64,000 nt of DNA, taken from assembly GCF_002954685.1 (NCBI RefSeq), contig NZ_MSCN01000001.1:124001-188000 (forward strand), given 5' to 3'. This document shows, in pieces, positions 53,443-61,501 of this stretch (the stretch's first letter is position 1; each line of letters opens with the position of its first letter). Under the pieces are notes generated by a model that worked only from the letters and a program-made list of their open reading frames with translations, ran no database searches and was not told the DNA's origin. A program made the position numbers and the translations under genes. The DNA is from Polaribacter porphyrae (lineage in GTDB: Bacteria; Bacteroidota; Bacteroidia; Flavobacteriales; Flavobacteriaceae).

Positions 53443-55626
53443 ATGGATTTACACAGTCCTCTTAAAAAGTTTTTTGGCTTTAACAAGTTTAAAGGCTTAC
53501 AAGAACAAGTAGTAAAAAGTATTGTAAATAATAACAACACATTTGTAATAATGCCTACAGGTGGTGGTAAATCACTATGTTATCAACTACCAGCATTAAT
53601 GAAAGAAGGCACAGCGATTGTAGTTTCACCTTTAATTGCTTTGATGAAAAATCAAGTTGATGCTATAAGAGGTATTTCTGAAAATAATGGTGTTGCCCAT
53701 GTTTTAAATTCATCTTTAAACAAAACTGAAATTGCACAGGTAAAGAGTGATATTGCCAGTGGTATTACAAAATTGTTATATGTTGCTCCAGAATCTTTAA
53801 TAAAAGAAGAATACGTTACTTTTTTAAGAACGCAAAAAATATCTTTTGTAGCTATTGATGAAGCACATTGTATTTCTGAATGGGGTCATGATTTTAGACC
53901 TGAATACAGGAATTTAAAACATATTATAAAAGCTATAGATAATGTGCCTGTAATTTGTTTAACAGCTACAGCTACAGAAAAAGTTCAAGAAGATATTTTA
54001 AAAACTTTGGGTATTACAGATGCAAATCGTTTTAAAGCATCATTTAACAGAGCTAATTTGTTTTATGAAGTTCGACCAAAAACCAAAGAAGTAGAAAAAG
54101 ATATTATTCGTTTTGTAAAACAAAGAGAAGGTAAATCTGGTATTATCTATTGTTTAAGTAGAAAAAAAGTTGAAGAAGTTGCACAGATTTTACAGGTAAA
54201 TGGTATAAAAGCTGTGCCTTATCATGCAGGTTTAGATGCTAAAACTAGAGTAAAGCATCAAGATATGTTTTTGATGGAAGATTGTGATGTTGTTGTAGCT
54301 ACAATTGCTTTTGGTATGGGAATAGACAAGCCAGATGTTCGCTATGTGATTCATCATGATATACCCAAAAGTTTAGAAAGTTATTACCAAGAAACTGGTA
54401 GAGCAGGTAGAGATGATGGAGAAGGTTATTGTTTGGCTTTTTATTCTTATAAAGATATTGAGAAATTAGAAAAATTCATGGCAAGTAAACCTGTTGCAGA
54501 GCAAGAAATTGGGCATGCTTTGCTACAAGAAGTGGTTGGTTATGCAGAAACTTCTATGAATAGGCGTAAGTATTTACTACATTATTTTGGTGAAGAGTTT
54601 GACGAGAAAAATGGTGATGGTGCAGATATGGACGACAACTCAAGAAACCCGAAGAAAAAGCATGAAGCAAAAGAAGATGTAGTTAAACTTTTAAAAGTAA
54701 TAAAAGACACCTTACAGAAATACAAAGCAAAAGAAGTTGTAAATACTTTAGTTGGTAAAGAAAATGCTTTGTTAACATCACACAAAACACATTTACAACC
54801 GTTTTTTGGAATAGGTAAAGACAAACCTGCTGGATATTGGATGGCACTTTTACGTCAAGTTTTGGTAGTAAATTATATTAAAAAAGAAATTGAGCAATAT
54901 GGTGTAATTAAAATCACAGAACATGGTTTGAATTATATAGATAAACCAAGTTCTTTTATGATGACAGAAGATCATGAATATAGTGAAGAAAATGATAATT
55001 CTATTATTACCAATGCAAAATCTTCTGGAGGTGCTGCAGATGAAAAGTTGGTGAAATTATTACGAGATTTGCGTAAAAAAGTAGCAAAAAAACAAGGTGT
55101 TCCGCCATTTGCTGTATTTCAAGATCCATCTATTGACGATATGGCTTTAAAATATCCAATAACGTTAGAAGAACTCTCTAAAGTGCATGGAGTAGGAGAA
55201 GGCAAAGCAAGGAAGTTTGGAAAAGAGTTTGTAAAATTGATTTCTAGTTATGTAGATGAGAATGATGTTTTAAGACCAGATGATTTAATTGTAAAAAGTA
55301 CAGGTGTAAATTCAGGATTAAAACTATTCATTATTCAGAATACAGATAAGAAATTACCTTTAGAAGATATAGCTAAATCTAAAGGTTTAGAAATGAGTCA
55401 ATTGATTAAAGAAATGGAGGTTATTATTTTCTCTGGCACAAAAATTAATATTAATTATGCTTTAGATGATTTATTAGATGAAGATCAACAAGAAGAAATC
55501 CATGATTATTTCATGGAAGCTGAAACTGATGATATTGAAGAGGCTTTAGAAGAATTTGATGGTGATTATGATGAAGAAGAACTACGCTTAATGCGTATTA
55601 AATTTATTAATGAAGTTGCGAATTAA
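53443..55626 (+). CDS. recQ: ATP-dependent DNA helicase RecQ
   Basis: A 727-residue helicase. Motif I is MPTGGGKSLCYQLPAL, motif II DEAHCISEWGHDFRPEY, motif III CLTATATEKVQ, then IIYCLSRKKVEEVA, and motif VI YYQETGRAGRDDGEG. In the RQC region the zinc-binding cysteines of E. coli RecQ are replaced: NRRKYLLHYFGEEFDEKNGDGADMDD contains none. A winged helix and an HRDC domain (AVFQDPSIDDMALKYP) follow, and the tail is acidic. ATG 53443 is chosen over TTG 53422. The stop overlaps that of the convergent response regulator gene. Confidence 0.93.
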   Translation: MDLHSPLKKFFGFNKFKGLQEQVVKSIVNNNNTFVIMPTGGGKSLCYQLPALMKEGTAIVVSPLIALMKNQVDAIRGISENNGVAHVLNSSLNKTEIAQVKSDIASGITKLLYVAPESLIKEEYVTFLRTQKISFVAIDEAHCISEWGHDFRPEYRNLKHIIKAIDNVPVICLTATATEKVQEDILKTLGITDANRFKASFNRANLFYEVRPKTKEVEKDIIRFVKQREGKSGIIYCLSRKKVEEVAQILQVNGIKAVPYHAGLDAKTRVKHQDMFLMEDCDVVVATIAFGMGIDKPDVRYVIHHDIPKSLESYYQETGRAGRDDGEGYCLAFYSYKDIEKLEKFMASKPVAEQEIGHALLQEVVGYAETSMNRRKYLLHYFGEEFDEKNGDGADMDDNSRNPKKKHEAKEDVVKLLKVIKDTLQKYKAKEVVNTLVGKENALLTSHKTHLQPFFGIGKDKPAGYWMALLRQVLVVNYIKKEIEQYGVIKITEHGLNYIDKPSSFMMTEDHEYSEENDNSIITNAKSSGGAADEKLVKLLRDLRKKVAKKQGVPPFAVFQDPSIDDMALKYPITLEELSKVHGVGEGKARKFGKEFVKLISSYVDENDVLRPDDLIVKSTGVNSGLKLFIIQNTDKKLPLEDIAKSKGLEMSQLIKEMEVIIFSGTKININYALDDLLDEDQQEEIHDYFMEAETDDIEEALEEFDGDYDEEELRLMRIKFINEVAN

Positions 55627-56264
55627 AATTTATACTTTTTATCTATAGCATATTTAACCAATTCATTACCAGAAGATAAGTCCAATTTTCGAATCATATT
55701 TTTTCTATGCGTATCTACAGTTGTTTTAGCTATAAACAAGGTTTCAGAAATCTGTTTTGAAGTTTTTCCGTTAGCTATTTCTTGTAAAATTTCTCTTTCT
55801 CTTTTAGATAAAAGTACCTTATCTGATTTTCCAATGGTAACATTATCATCTATATAATTATTCATAAAATTAAAGGCAACATTTGGGTCAAAAAAAGTTT
55901 CACCACCAGCAACTGTAACAATGGCTTTTGATAACATTTTAATTCCAGAGTTTTTTAAAATATATCCTGTAGCACCAGCATCTAGCATTTGTTTTATGGC
56001 ATCAGGTTGATCGAACATTGTCATTGCAAGCACATTTACATGTGGTAAACTTTTCTTAATAATTCTAGTAGCCTGAATACCATCCATTATTGGCATTCTA
56101 ATATCTGTTATTACTAATTTAGGTTGTTTAAGTTGCACTAATTTTACCAATTCTTGACCATTGTTTACTGTGCCAATAATATTGATGTTTTCATCATATT
56201 CAAAAAAAGATTTTACACCATCAATTAACATTTGATGATCTTCTGCCATAGCTACTGTAATCAT
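55623..56264 (-). CDS. NarL/LuxR-family response regulator
   Basis: A 213-residue regulator. The receiver domain has Asp9/Asp54 (AEDHQM and LVITDIRMP) and ends near residue 125. The C-terminal LuxR-type helix-turn-helix is SKREREILQEIANGKTSKQISETLFIAKTTVDTHRKNMIRKLDL. Asp54 should accept phosphate from the sensor kinase encoded 62 bases upstream. It is the last gene of the five-gene unit with the trypsin-like protease, so that locus may be among its targets. Confidence 0.9.
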   Translation of the reverse strand: MITVAMAEDHQMLIDGVKSFFEYDENINIIGTVNNGQELVKLVQLKQPKLVITDIRMPIMDGIQATRIIKKSLPHVNVLAMTMFDQPDAIKQMLDAGATGYILKNSGIKMLSKAIVTVAGGETFFDPNVAFNFMNNYIDDNVTIGKSDKVLLSKREREILQEIANGKTSKQISETLFIAKTTVDTHRKNMIRKLDLSSGNELVKYAIDKKYKF

Positions 56265-56326
56265 ATACTAATTTTTATTAAAAATACATTTTATGTTTTA
56301 AAAAAGTATACCCAAACATAAGTATT

Positions 56327-58126
56327 TTAAGAATTAGGAATATCAATTATTATAGAACTTCCTTTATTAATAGTAGAGTCAATCTTAAAAGTACCTTCTA
56401 AATGCTCAATTCTTGTTTTTATAGAACTTAAGCCAATTCCTTTTTTTAAATCAACTTTTTCAACATCAAAACCTTTTCCATCATCTTCAATAATTATATT
56501 TAAATTTTTATCGTATAAAGAAATATTGATAGTTGCATTAGTTGCATTGGCATGTTTAATGATGTTGGTTGTTAATTCTTGAATAATTCTAAATACAGTA
56601 ATTTCTAAATTGTTTTCTAAACGTTTATTTAAACCAAAATCTATAACATCAATTTGTATTTTTTCTGCGGATGATATTTTTTCTGCCATCATTTGTACAG
56701 CTACTAATAAACCTTGGTTTGCAATTACTCCTGCATTTTTTGCATGAGCTATTTTACGTACTTTTAAATAGGCTTCATCAATTAGGTTTTCAGTTTTATT
56801 AAATAGGGTTTCTTGATTTATTTTTCTCTTTGTTCTGTTAATTTTTAGATTCTCAAAGTGTAATTTTAAAGTTGCTAAAACTGACCCTAAATTATCATGT
56901 AAATCTTCTGCGATACGTTTACGTTCTTTTTCTTGACCATCTACCATAGCATTTATAGTGGTAATTTCTTGTTCTTTTAATAGGGTGAGATTTTTTTGAG
57001 TTTCTAGCTCTTTTTCTTGTTCTGCTAGTTTTTGTTTTCTTTTTGAGTTTTGATAAGATAGAATATATATAGTAGTACCTAGAATTAGTAATAAACTTAC
57101 TGTAATTAAATACAATAAGTTTTGTTTTCTTTTGGCTTCTGATTCTAAAAGTTGTTTTTCTTTTTCAGCTGTCTTATATTTTTTATCTAGATCAGAAATG
57201 GCAATGTTTTGTTGGGTGTCGTTTATACTGTCTTTAAGTTTTGATATCTTTTTCAGATATAGTGCTTCATTTTTGTAATCTTTGAGTTTTTTATAAGTAT
57301 CAGCTATATTATCGTAAAATAATAATTTACTTTTTAGAATATTTCTTCTTATAGGTATTGAATCTGCCTTATTAAAATAATCTATAGACTTTTTTAACTG
57401 ATTTTTAAGCTTGTAATATTGACCAATATTATTATAATTATAAGCTAGAGATAAATTGTCTTTATATTTAATATAATAGGGAGTTGCTTTATTTCTATAG
57501 TAAATAGTTGAATCTAAATGAATTGGTTTAGTATATAAAAAAGCAGTAGCCATATTGTCATAGCAATATCCAACTCGAATAGTATCTGTTAAATTTTTAA
57601 CAATTGGTATTATTTTTTTAAAATAAAAAATTGCTTTCTCTCCATTATGTAAGTGAATGTATTTGGCACCAAATCTTTTGTAAATTTTACTTAATAAAAG
57701 TGTGTCATTTTTTTCTAAAGCATAACTTTCAGTTTCTCTAATTAAATCTTTTTCAATTTCAGTATTTAATTTATTTTGATGACTTAAAACTCCTATGGCT
57801 AATATATTACAATCAATAGCATCTTTTATTTTATTTAATTTAACAAATAAATTCTTGGATTTAGTAATATATTCAAAAGCTATATCGTGTTTATCTATTC
57901 TAAACTGATAATCTGAATAATAATAATACCAAGTAGCTTTATCATAATCAGATATAGATAATGTATCTATTTTTATTAAGCTTTTAGAAACTCTATTGTA
58001 ATCATTTAACCTAAAACCCTTTAAAATTGATTTAAAATCTACATTTTGAGAAACACAAATATCAGTAACTAATAAAGCTACTGATATTATAAAAAATTTG
58101 ATTAAATAATATTTTTTTTTAATCAT
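56327..58126 (-). CDS. TPR sensor histidine kinase (NarX/HPK7 type)
   Basis: A 599-residue kinase. A signal peptide or anchor precedes a periplasmic region of TPR-like repeats (residues 25-320, for example YNNIGQYYKLKNQLKKSIDYFNKAD). A single membrane helix (LLYLITVSLLLILGTTIYILSY) and a coiled coil follow, then HisKA_3 with EKERKRIAEDLHDNLGSV (His410 is the phosphorylation site), and an HATPase domain (IIEDDGKGFD, KGIGLSSIKTRIEHLEG). TPR kinases of this layout are common in Bacteroidota. Its start is 18 bases after the 144-aa gene, so it is co-transcribed with the protease genes. Confidence 0.9.
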   Translation of the reverse strand: MIKKKYYLIKFFIISVALLVTDICVSQNVDFKSILKGFRLNDYNRVSKSLIKIDTLSISDYDKATWYYYYSDYQFRIDKHDIAFEYITKSKNLFVKLNKIKDAIDCNILAIGVLSHQNKLNTEIEKDLIRETESYALEKNDTLLLSKIYKRFGAKYIHLHNGEKAIFYFKKIIPIVKNLTDTIRVGYCYDNMATAFLYTKPIHLDSTIYYRNKATPYYIKYKDNLSLAYNYNNIGQYYKLKNQLKKSIDYFNKADSIPIRRNILKSKLLFYDNIADTYKKLKDYKNEALYLKKISKLKDSINDTQQNIAISDLDKKYKTAEKEKQLLESEAKRKQNLLYLITVSLLLILGTTIYILSYQNSKRKQKLAEQEKELETQKNLTLLKEQEITTINAMVDGQEKERKRIAEDLHDNLGSVLATLKLHFENLKINRTKRKINQETLFNKTENLIDEAYLKVRKIAHAKNAGVIANQGLLVAVQMMAEKISSAEKIQIDVIDFGLNKRLENNLEITVFRIIQELTTNIIKHANATNATINISLYDKNLNIIIEDDGKGFDVEKVDLKKGIGLSSIKTRIEHLEGTFKIDSTINKGSSIIIDIPNS

Positions 58127-58144
58127 TTATCATTAAAAATTATT

Positions 58145-58579
58145 TTAGGGAGTTCCTAGAATTACATTTCCTTGTTCTACTTCAGGGTTTTTGTGTGACC
58201 CAAATGGATCATAACAACCAGAAATAACATCCTGTTCTTTTGAATATTTAATAATAGTAGTTTGTATGAAATCATTTAATCCTAACTTTACTTTTCTTGG
58301 CAATATCACAGGAACAGGATTTTTTGATGGAGTGTTATTAACTTCTATCATATTTATTAATAAATGATGAACGGATTTATTACCTAAAAAATTTTCACAC
58401 AAATATGCAGAATTTATTTCATAATTATTATTGTGTTGGTTGTCAATATTAACAGTAACATTACTAGTCAATATTTTTTTATTATTTGTTATATAGTTTA
58501 GCTCTATGTCTAAATCTCTTGTATTTAAAACTAATACATTGTGCTTTCCATTATTTCTGTTTTCATTAATGTAGTCCAT
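58145..58579 (-). CDS. Unrecognised 144-aa protein in the protease operon
   Basis: A 144-residue soluble protein without signal or membrane segment. It is rich in Asn and shows beta-strand-like blocks (HNVLVLNTRDLDIELNYI, KKILTSNVTVNID). A central stretch PVPVILPRKVKLGLNDFIQTTIIKYS is followed by an extended tail SGCYDPFGSHKNPEVEQGNV. No family is recognised. It sits between the trypsin-like protease (14 bases upstream) and the sensor kinase (18 bases downstream). It could be a substrate, inhibitor or adaptor of the protease; nothing in the sequence decides this. Confidence 0.6.
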   Translation of the reverse strand: MDYINENRNNGKHNVLVLNTRDLDIELNYITNNKKILTSNVTVNIDNQHNNNYEINSAYLCENFLGNKSVHHLLINMIEVNNTPSKNPVPVILPRKVKLGLNDFIQTTIIKYSKEQDVISGCYDPFGSHKNPEVEQGNVILGTP

Positions 58580-58593
58580 ATTTTGAGTTTTTA

Positions 58594-59559
58594 TTAATTA
58601 AATGTTAGTAGTTTAAGTATATTTTCGTTTTGTGAGTTAATTGACTTAAAAAATAAATTGTGAAGATTATTTGCAACTCTAATAGGATACTGATTCTGTC
58701 CTATATAAAGCCCTATTACGTTATTATTATTTTTATTTATTAATAGAGAACCAGAATCTCCATGACCAATTTTTTCTGAAAGAAATAATAATTGATTCTT
58801 ATAAATATAATTTCCAGCTCTAGCTATCGCTTTAACAGAGTGCAAAGTACAATTGTTATCCCAACCTCTTTTTCCTCCAAAAATTTTCACATATTTATTT
58901 TTTAAAGTTGCTTCTTCTAAATTTTTATGGTTAAATCTGTATGTAAATTTTGTAGGTAGATAATGATTATTTTCTATTTCAGCAATAGCCACATCATATT
59001 CACCAAAATTATTTTCAGTTGCATCATGTAATTGCCATTTTAATTTACCCAGCGGATGTGGTATTGTGTTGTAAATTATATCTTTATCTTTATTACCATA
59101 TATTACATGGTAATTACTAATTAAGTAATATTTATTATCATAATTGTTTAAATAGATTCCACCTAAACTTCCTAAATTACCATTTCTAGAACTATTATAA
59201 ATAAGATATTCTGTTTTATCATTTTGCTCTAATATTTTATTATCTCTATTATCATTAATTTTATCTAAATTTTTGACAGCAATCTTAATTTTTTTTACTT
59301 TTTTAGTATATCTTTTATTTCTATTTTGTTTTAAAAAAATTTTGTTTATGTATGTTGTAGATTTATTTCTAATGTTTGTTTTGATTTCATGTAATATATT
59401 ATTATTTAATAAACTTTTATCACGCCCTATTTCTAAATAATAATTAAAACACTTATCATTTACTACTGCTAGATAAATAAAACCCTCATATTTTTTGTAC
59501 TCTTTAAAAACAGTTTCACCTACTTCATCTAACAAATTATTTGCTTCTAATTCTGTCAT
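58594..59559 (-). CDS. Cytoplasmic trypsin-like serine protease
   Basis: A 321-residue two-part protein. Residues 1-115 form an unassigned, basic, helix-rich N-terminal domain starting MTELEANNLLDEVGETVF. Residues 125-300 are a chymotrypsin-fold protease with an intact triad: His151 (ISNYHVIYG), Asp189 (FGEYDVAIAEI) and Ser269 (GHGDSGSLLI). There is no signal peptide or membrane helix, so it should act in the cytoplasm, unlike DegP-type proteases, and it has no PDZ domain. It follows a small membrane-protein gene by 6 bases. Trypsin-like domains without signal peptides often occur as effectors in bacterial conflict systems, which is a possibility only. Confidence 0.78.
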   Translation of the reverse strand: MTELEANNLLDEVGETVFKEYKKYEGFIYLAVVNDKCFNYYLEIGRDKSLLNNNILHEIKTNIRNKSTTYINKIFLKQNRNKRYTKKVKKIKIAVKNLDKINDNRDNKILEQNDKTEYLIYNSSRNGNLGSLGGIYLNNYDNKYYLISNYHVIYGNKDKDIIYNTIPHPLGKLKWQLHDATENNFGEYDVAIAEIENNHYLPTKFTYRFNHKNLEEATLKNKYVKIFGGKRGWDNNCTLHSVKAIARAGNYIYKNQLLFLSEKIGHGDSGSLLINKNNNNVIGLYIGQNQYPIRVANNLHNLFFKSINSQNENILKLLTFN

Positions 59560-59565
59560 GTATTT

Positions 59566-59898
59566 TTAGTTAATAGGATTAAACAAATACACCAAAACAA
59601 AAACAGCAATAGCTCCAGAAGAAGTAATAGTAGGTTCTTTTTCTGCTAAAGTCATAAAAATTGTATTATTTTCATTATCTTTATGTGTGTTGATTTCATC
59701 TCCTTTAGGAGTATAGCTTATCTTTATCATCCCTGGGATTGAAATACTTATAGAAGCAGTTGCAAGAGCAGTTGCAATTCGATAAACCCAAAATTGGGCA
59801 GAATCCATTTTAATTCCCTTTTTAGTACTTATTATTAACATAATAATAAATAAAACAAGAACTCCGAAACCAAACATATATTGAGTATTATTTTTCAT
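59566..59898 (-). CDS. Small three-helix membrane protein next to the protease
   Basis: A 110-residue protein with three hydrophobic segments: YMFGFGVLVLFIIMLIIS (7-24), FWVYRIATALATASISISIPGMI (36-58) and SGAIAVFVLVYLF (94-106). A short hydrophilic loop (GDEINTHKDNENNTIF) lies between the second and third. The C-terminus SSGAIAVFVLVYLFNPIN resembles, from memory, the end of small membrane proteins encoded near effector-type genes, but this could not be tested. It is the first gene of the five-gene unit, and it may anchor the protease at the membrane. Confidence 0.6.
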   Translation of the reverse strand: MKNNTQYMFGFGVLVLFIIMLIISTKKGIKMDSAQFWVYRIATALATASISISIPGMIKISYTPKGDEINTHKDNENNTIFMTLAEKEPTITSSGAIAVFVLVYLFNPIN

Positions 59899-59946
59899 TG
59901 TAGAAATATTTACACTTCAAATATCTAACATTTCAAAAGCAATTTT

Positions 59947-59964
59947 ATACCTACAAATAGGTAT
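59947..59964. promoter_or_regulatory. Palindrome upstream of the protease operon
   Basis: ATACCTA and TAGGTAT are perfect 7-base arms around CAAA. The site is 49 bases before the start of the membrane-protein gene and 28 bases past the ZIP stop. It may be an operator or a weak hairpin; no T run follows on the minus strand, so it is not a terminator for the ZIP gene. Confidence 0.3.
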
Positions 59965-59991
59965 TTTTTCATCATTAAATATAAGTAAAAA

Positions 59992-60669
59992 CTATAAAGT
60001 AAGTAGCGTTAGAATAACTCCAAGAAGGATTGCAATAAACTTTTGTAAGTTAAATTTATGATTTTCAGTACTTTCAAAAAGAATGATTGTTGAGATATGT
60101 AAGAAAACTCCAATAATTAAGGATGTTATTTCTGTAGTATAATTAGTGAAAAAAGGAATTTTATCACCAAGTAAAACTCCTAAAGGACTCATTAAAGCAA
60201 AGAAAATAAGAAAAGCAAATACTTCTTTTTTAGAATATTTAGCTTGCCATAAAAATGTGGTTAATACAATTGCAATCGGAATTTTATGCACCACAATAGC
60301 CCAAAGTAAATTTTCATCCGCATTATGAATGGGTAACCCTTCAGAAAAAGCATGCAAAGACAAACTTACAAATAAGAGTGTAGGAAATTCTTTACCATCA
60401 GAATGTATATGAATATGTCCATGTTCTGCACCTTTTGAAAAAGATTCTAAAACTGATTGTAAAATAATACCGATTAAAATAAAAATGCCAACAATTGTAC
60501 TGTTAGAAGATACTGTATAAACATCTGGCAATAAGTGTAAAACAGTAACAGACAAAAGATAAGCACCACTAAAAGCTAATAAAAGACGAACAATTTTTGT
60601 ATTCGGTTTTATAATAAAAACCAATAAAGAAGCTAAAAGTACAGATGAAATTAATAAGAAATAGGTCAT
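59992..60669 (-). CDS. ZIP-family metal transporter
   Basis: A 225-residue membrane protein with about seven hydrophobic segments. Metal-site motifs are HAFSEGLPIH (helix IV) and HKIPIAI (helix V), as in ZIP zinc/iron importers. A His-rich loop EHGHIHIHSDG lies between helices III and IV. Its ATG overlaps the stop of the upstream methyltransferase gene by 4 bases, so the two are coupled. The metal is not shown by the sequence. Confidence 0.88.
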   Translation of the reverse strand: MTYFLLISSVLLASLLVFIIKPNTKIVRLLLAFSGAYLLSVTVLHLLPDVYTVSSNSTIVGIFILIGIILQSVLESFSKGAEHGHIHIHSDGKEFPTLLFVSLSLHAFSEGLPIHNADENLLWAIVVHKIPIAIVLTTFLWQAKYSKKEVFAFLIFFALMSPLGVLLGDKIPFFTNYTTEITSLIIGVFLHISTIILFESTENHKFNLQKFIAILLGVILTLLTL

Positions 60670-61391
60670 TTTGCAACTAAAATTAACCTATTAGAAATTT
60701 GAGAATCAAAATCATTTAAATTATAATCTCCAAAAACATTTATTATTGTAAAACCCACTTTTGAGAAATAGGTTTGCATTTTTACTTCATCCAAATATTT
60801 TACTCTTTCTGTATATGAATGTTGTTTATTATCAGCAAAAAAAGAAATGTTTTTAATAATAAAACCCTCTGTAATTTCTCTGGTAATATTAAAAGTGATG
60901 TTGTCAACAGTTTTTATTTCCTTGTTTACCAAATTGGCTTTTACAAAATCGGCATTCAAGAAATCAAAGACAAAATAACCATTATTTTTAATTCCATTTT
61001 TAATGTTTTGCAAGATTAAAATATCTTCTTTATCATCTTCAAAATAACCAAAACTGGTAAACAAATTAAAAACTGCATCATATTTATTGTTAAAAGGTTG
61101 ACGCATATCATGCACCTTAAATTTTAAAGAATCATTTTCAAATTCTTTAGCAATTTTTATACTGTTTTTGGCTAAATCTCCACCTGTAACTTTATAACCT
61201 AGAGAATTTAGAAATACTGAATGACGACCTTTTCCACAAGGCAAATCTAAAATATGTGTACTTTTTGGCAATTCTAAAAAAGAAGTAATATTCTGCATAA
61301 ATAGTTGCGCATCTGCATCATTTCTGTCCTTATAAAGTATGTGATAATACCTTGTATTAAACCAATCTGTAAACCAATCTTTTTTTTCCAT
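60666..61391 (-). CDS. Class I SAM-dependent methyltransferase
   Basis: A 241-residue methyltransferase. Motif I is ILDLPCGKGRHSVFL near residue 42, followed by VTGGDLAKNSIKIA and YDAVFNLFTSFGYFEDD. The N-terminus DWFTDWFNTRYYHILYKDRND is typical of a group of small-molecule methyltransferases in Bacteroidota. It is upstream of the ZIP gene with overlapping codons. The substrate is unknown. Confidence 0.83.
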   Translation of the reverse strand: MEKKDWFTDWFNTRYYHILYKDRNDADAQLFMQNITSFLELPKSTHILDLPCGKGRHSVFLNSLGYKVTGGDLAKNSIKIAKEFENDSLKFKVHDMRQPFNNKYDAVFNLFTSFGYFEDDKEDILILQNIKNGIKNNGYFVFDFLNADFVKANLVNKEIKTVDNITFNITREITEGFIIKNISFFADNKQHSYTERVKYLDEVKMQTYFSKVGFTIINVFGDYNLNDFDSQISNRLILVAK

Positions 61392-61476
61392 CTTACAAAT
61401 AAGTCTGTAAAAGTAATTAAATCTTACTTTAGAAAAAATGAAATTCAGTATTTCTGAAATATCCTTTTATAAAATG

Positions 61477-61484
61477 TATTTTTG
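61477..61484 (+). promoter_or_regulatory. -7 box of the THUMP methyltransferase gene
   Basis: TATTTTTG matches TAnnTTTG and is 17 bases before the ATG at 61502. A near-match TCTG lies at the -33 position, 20 bases upstream. Confidence 0.4.
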
Positions 61485-61501
61485 TACTCAATTTTACAAG
61501 T

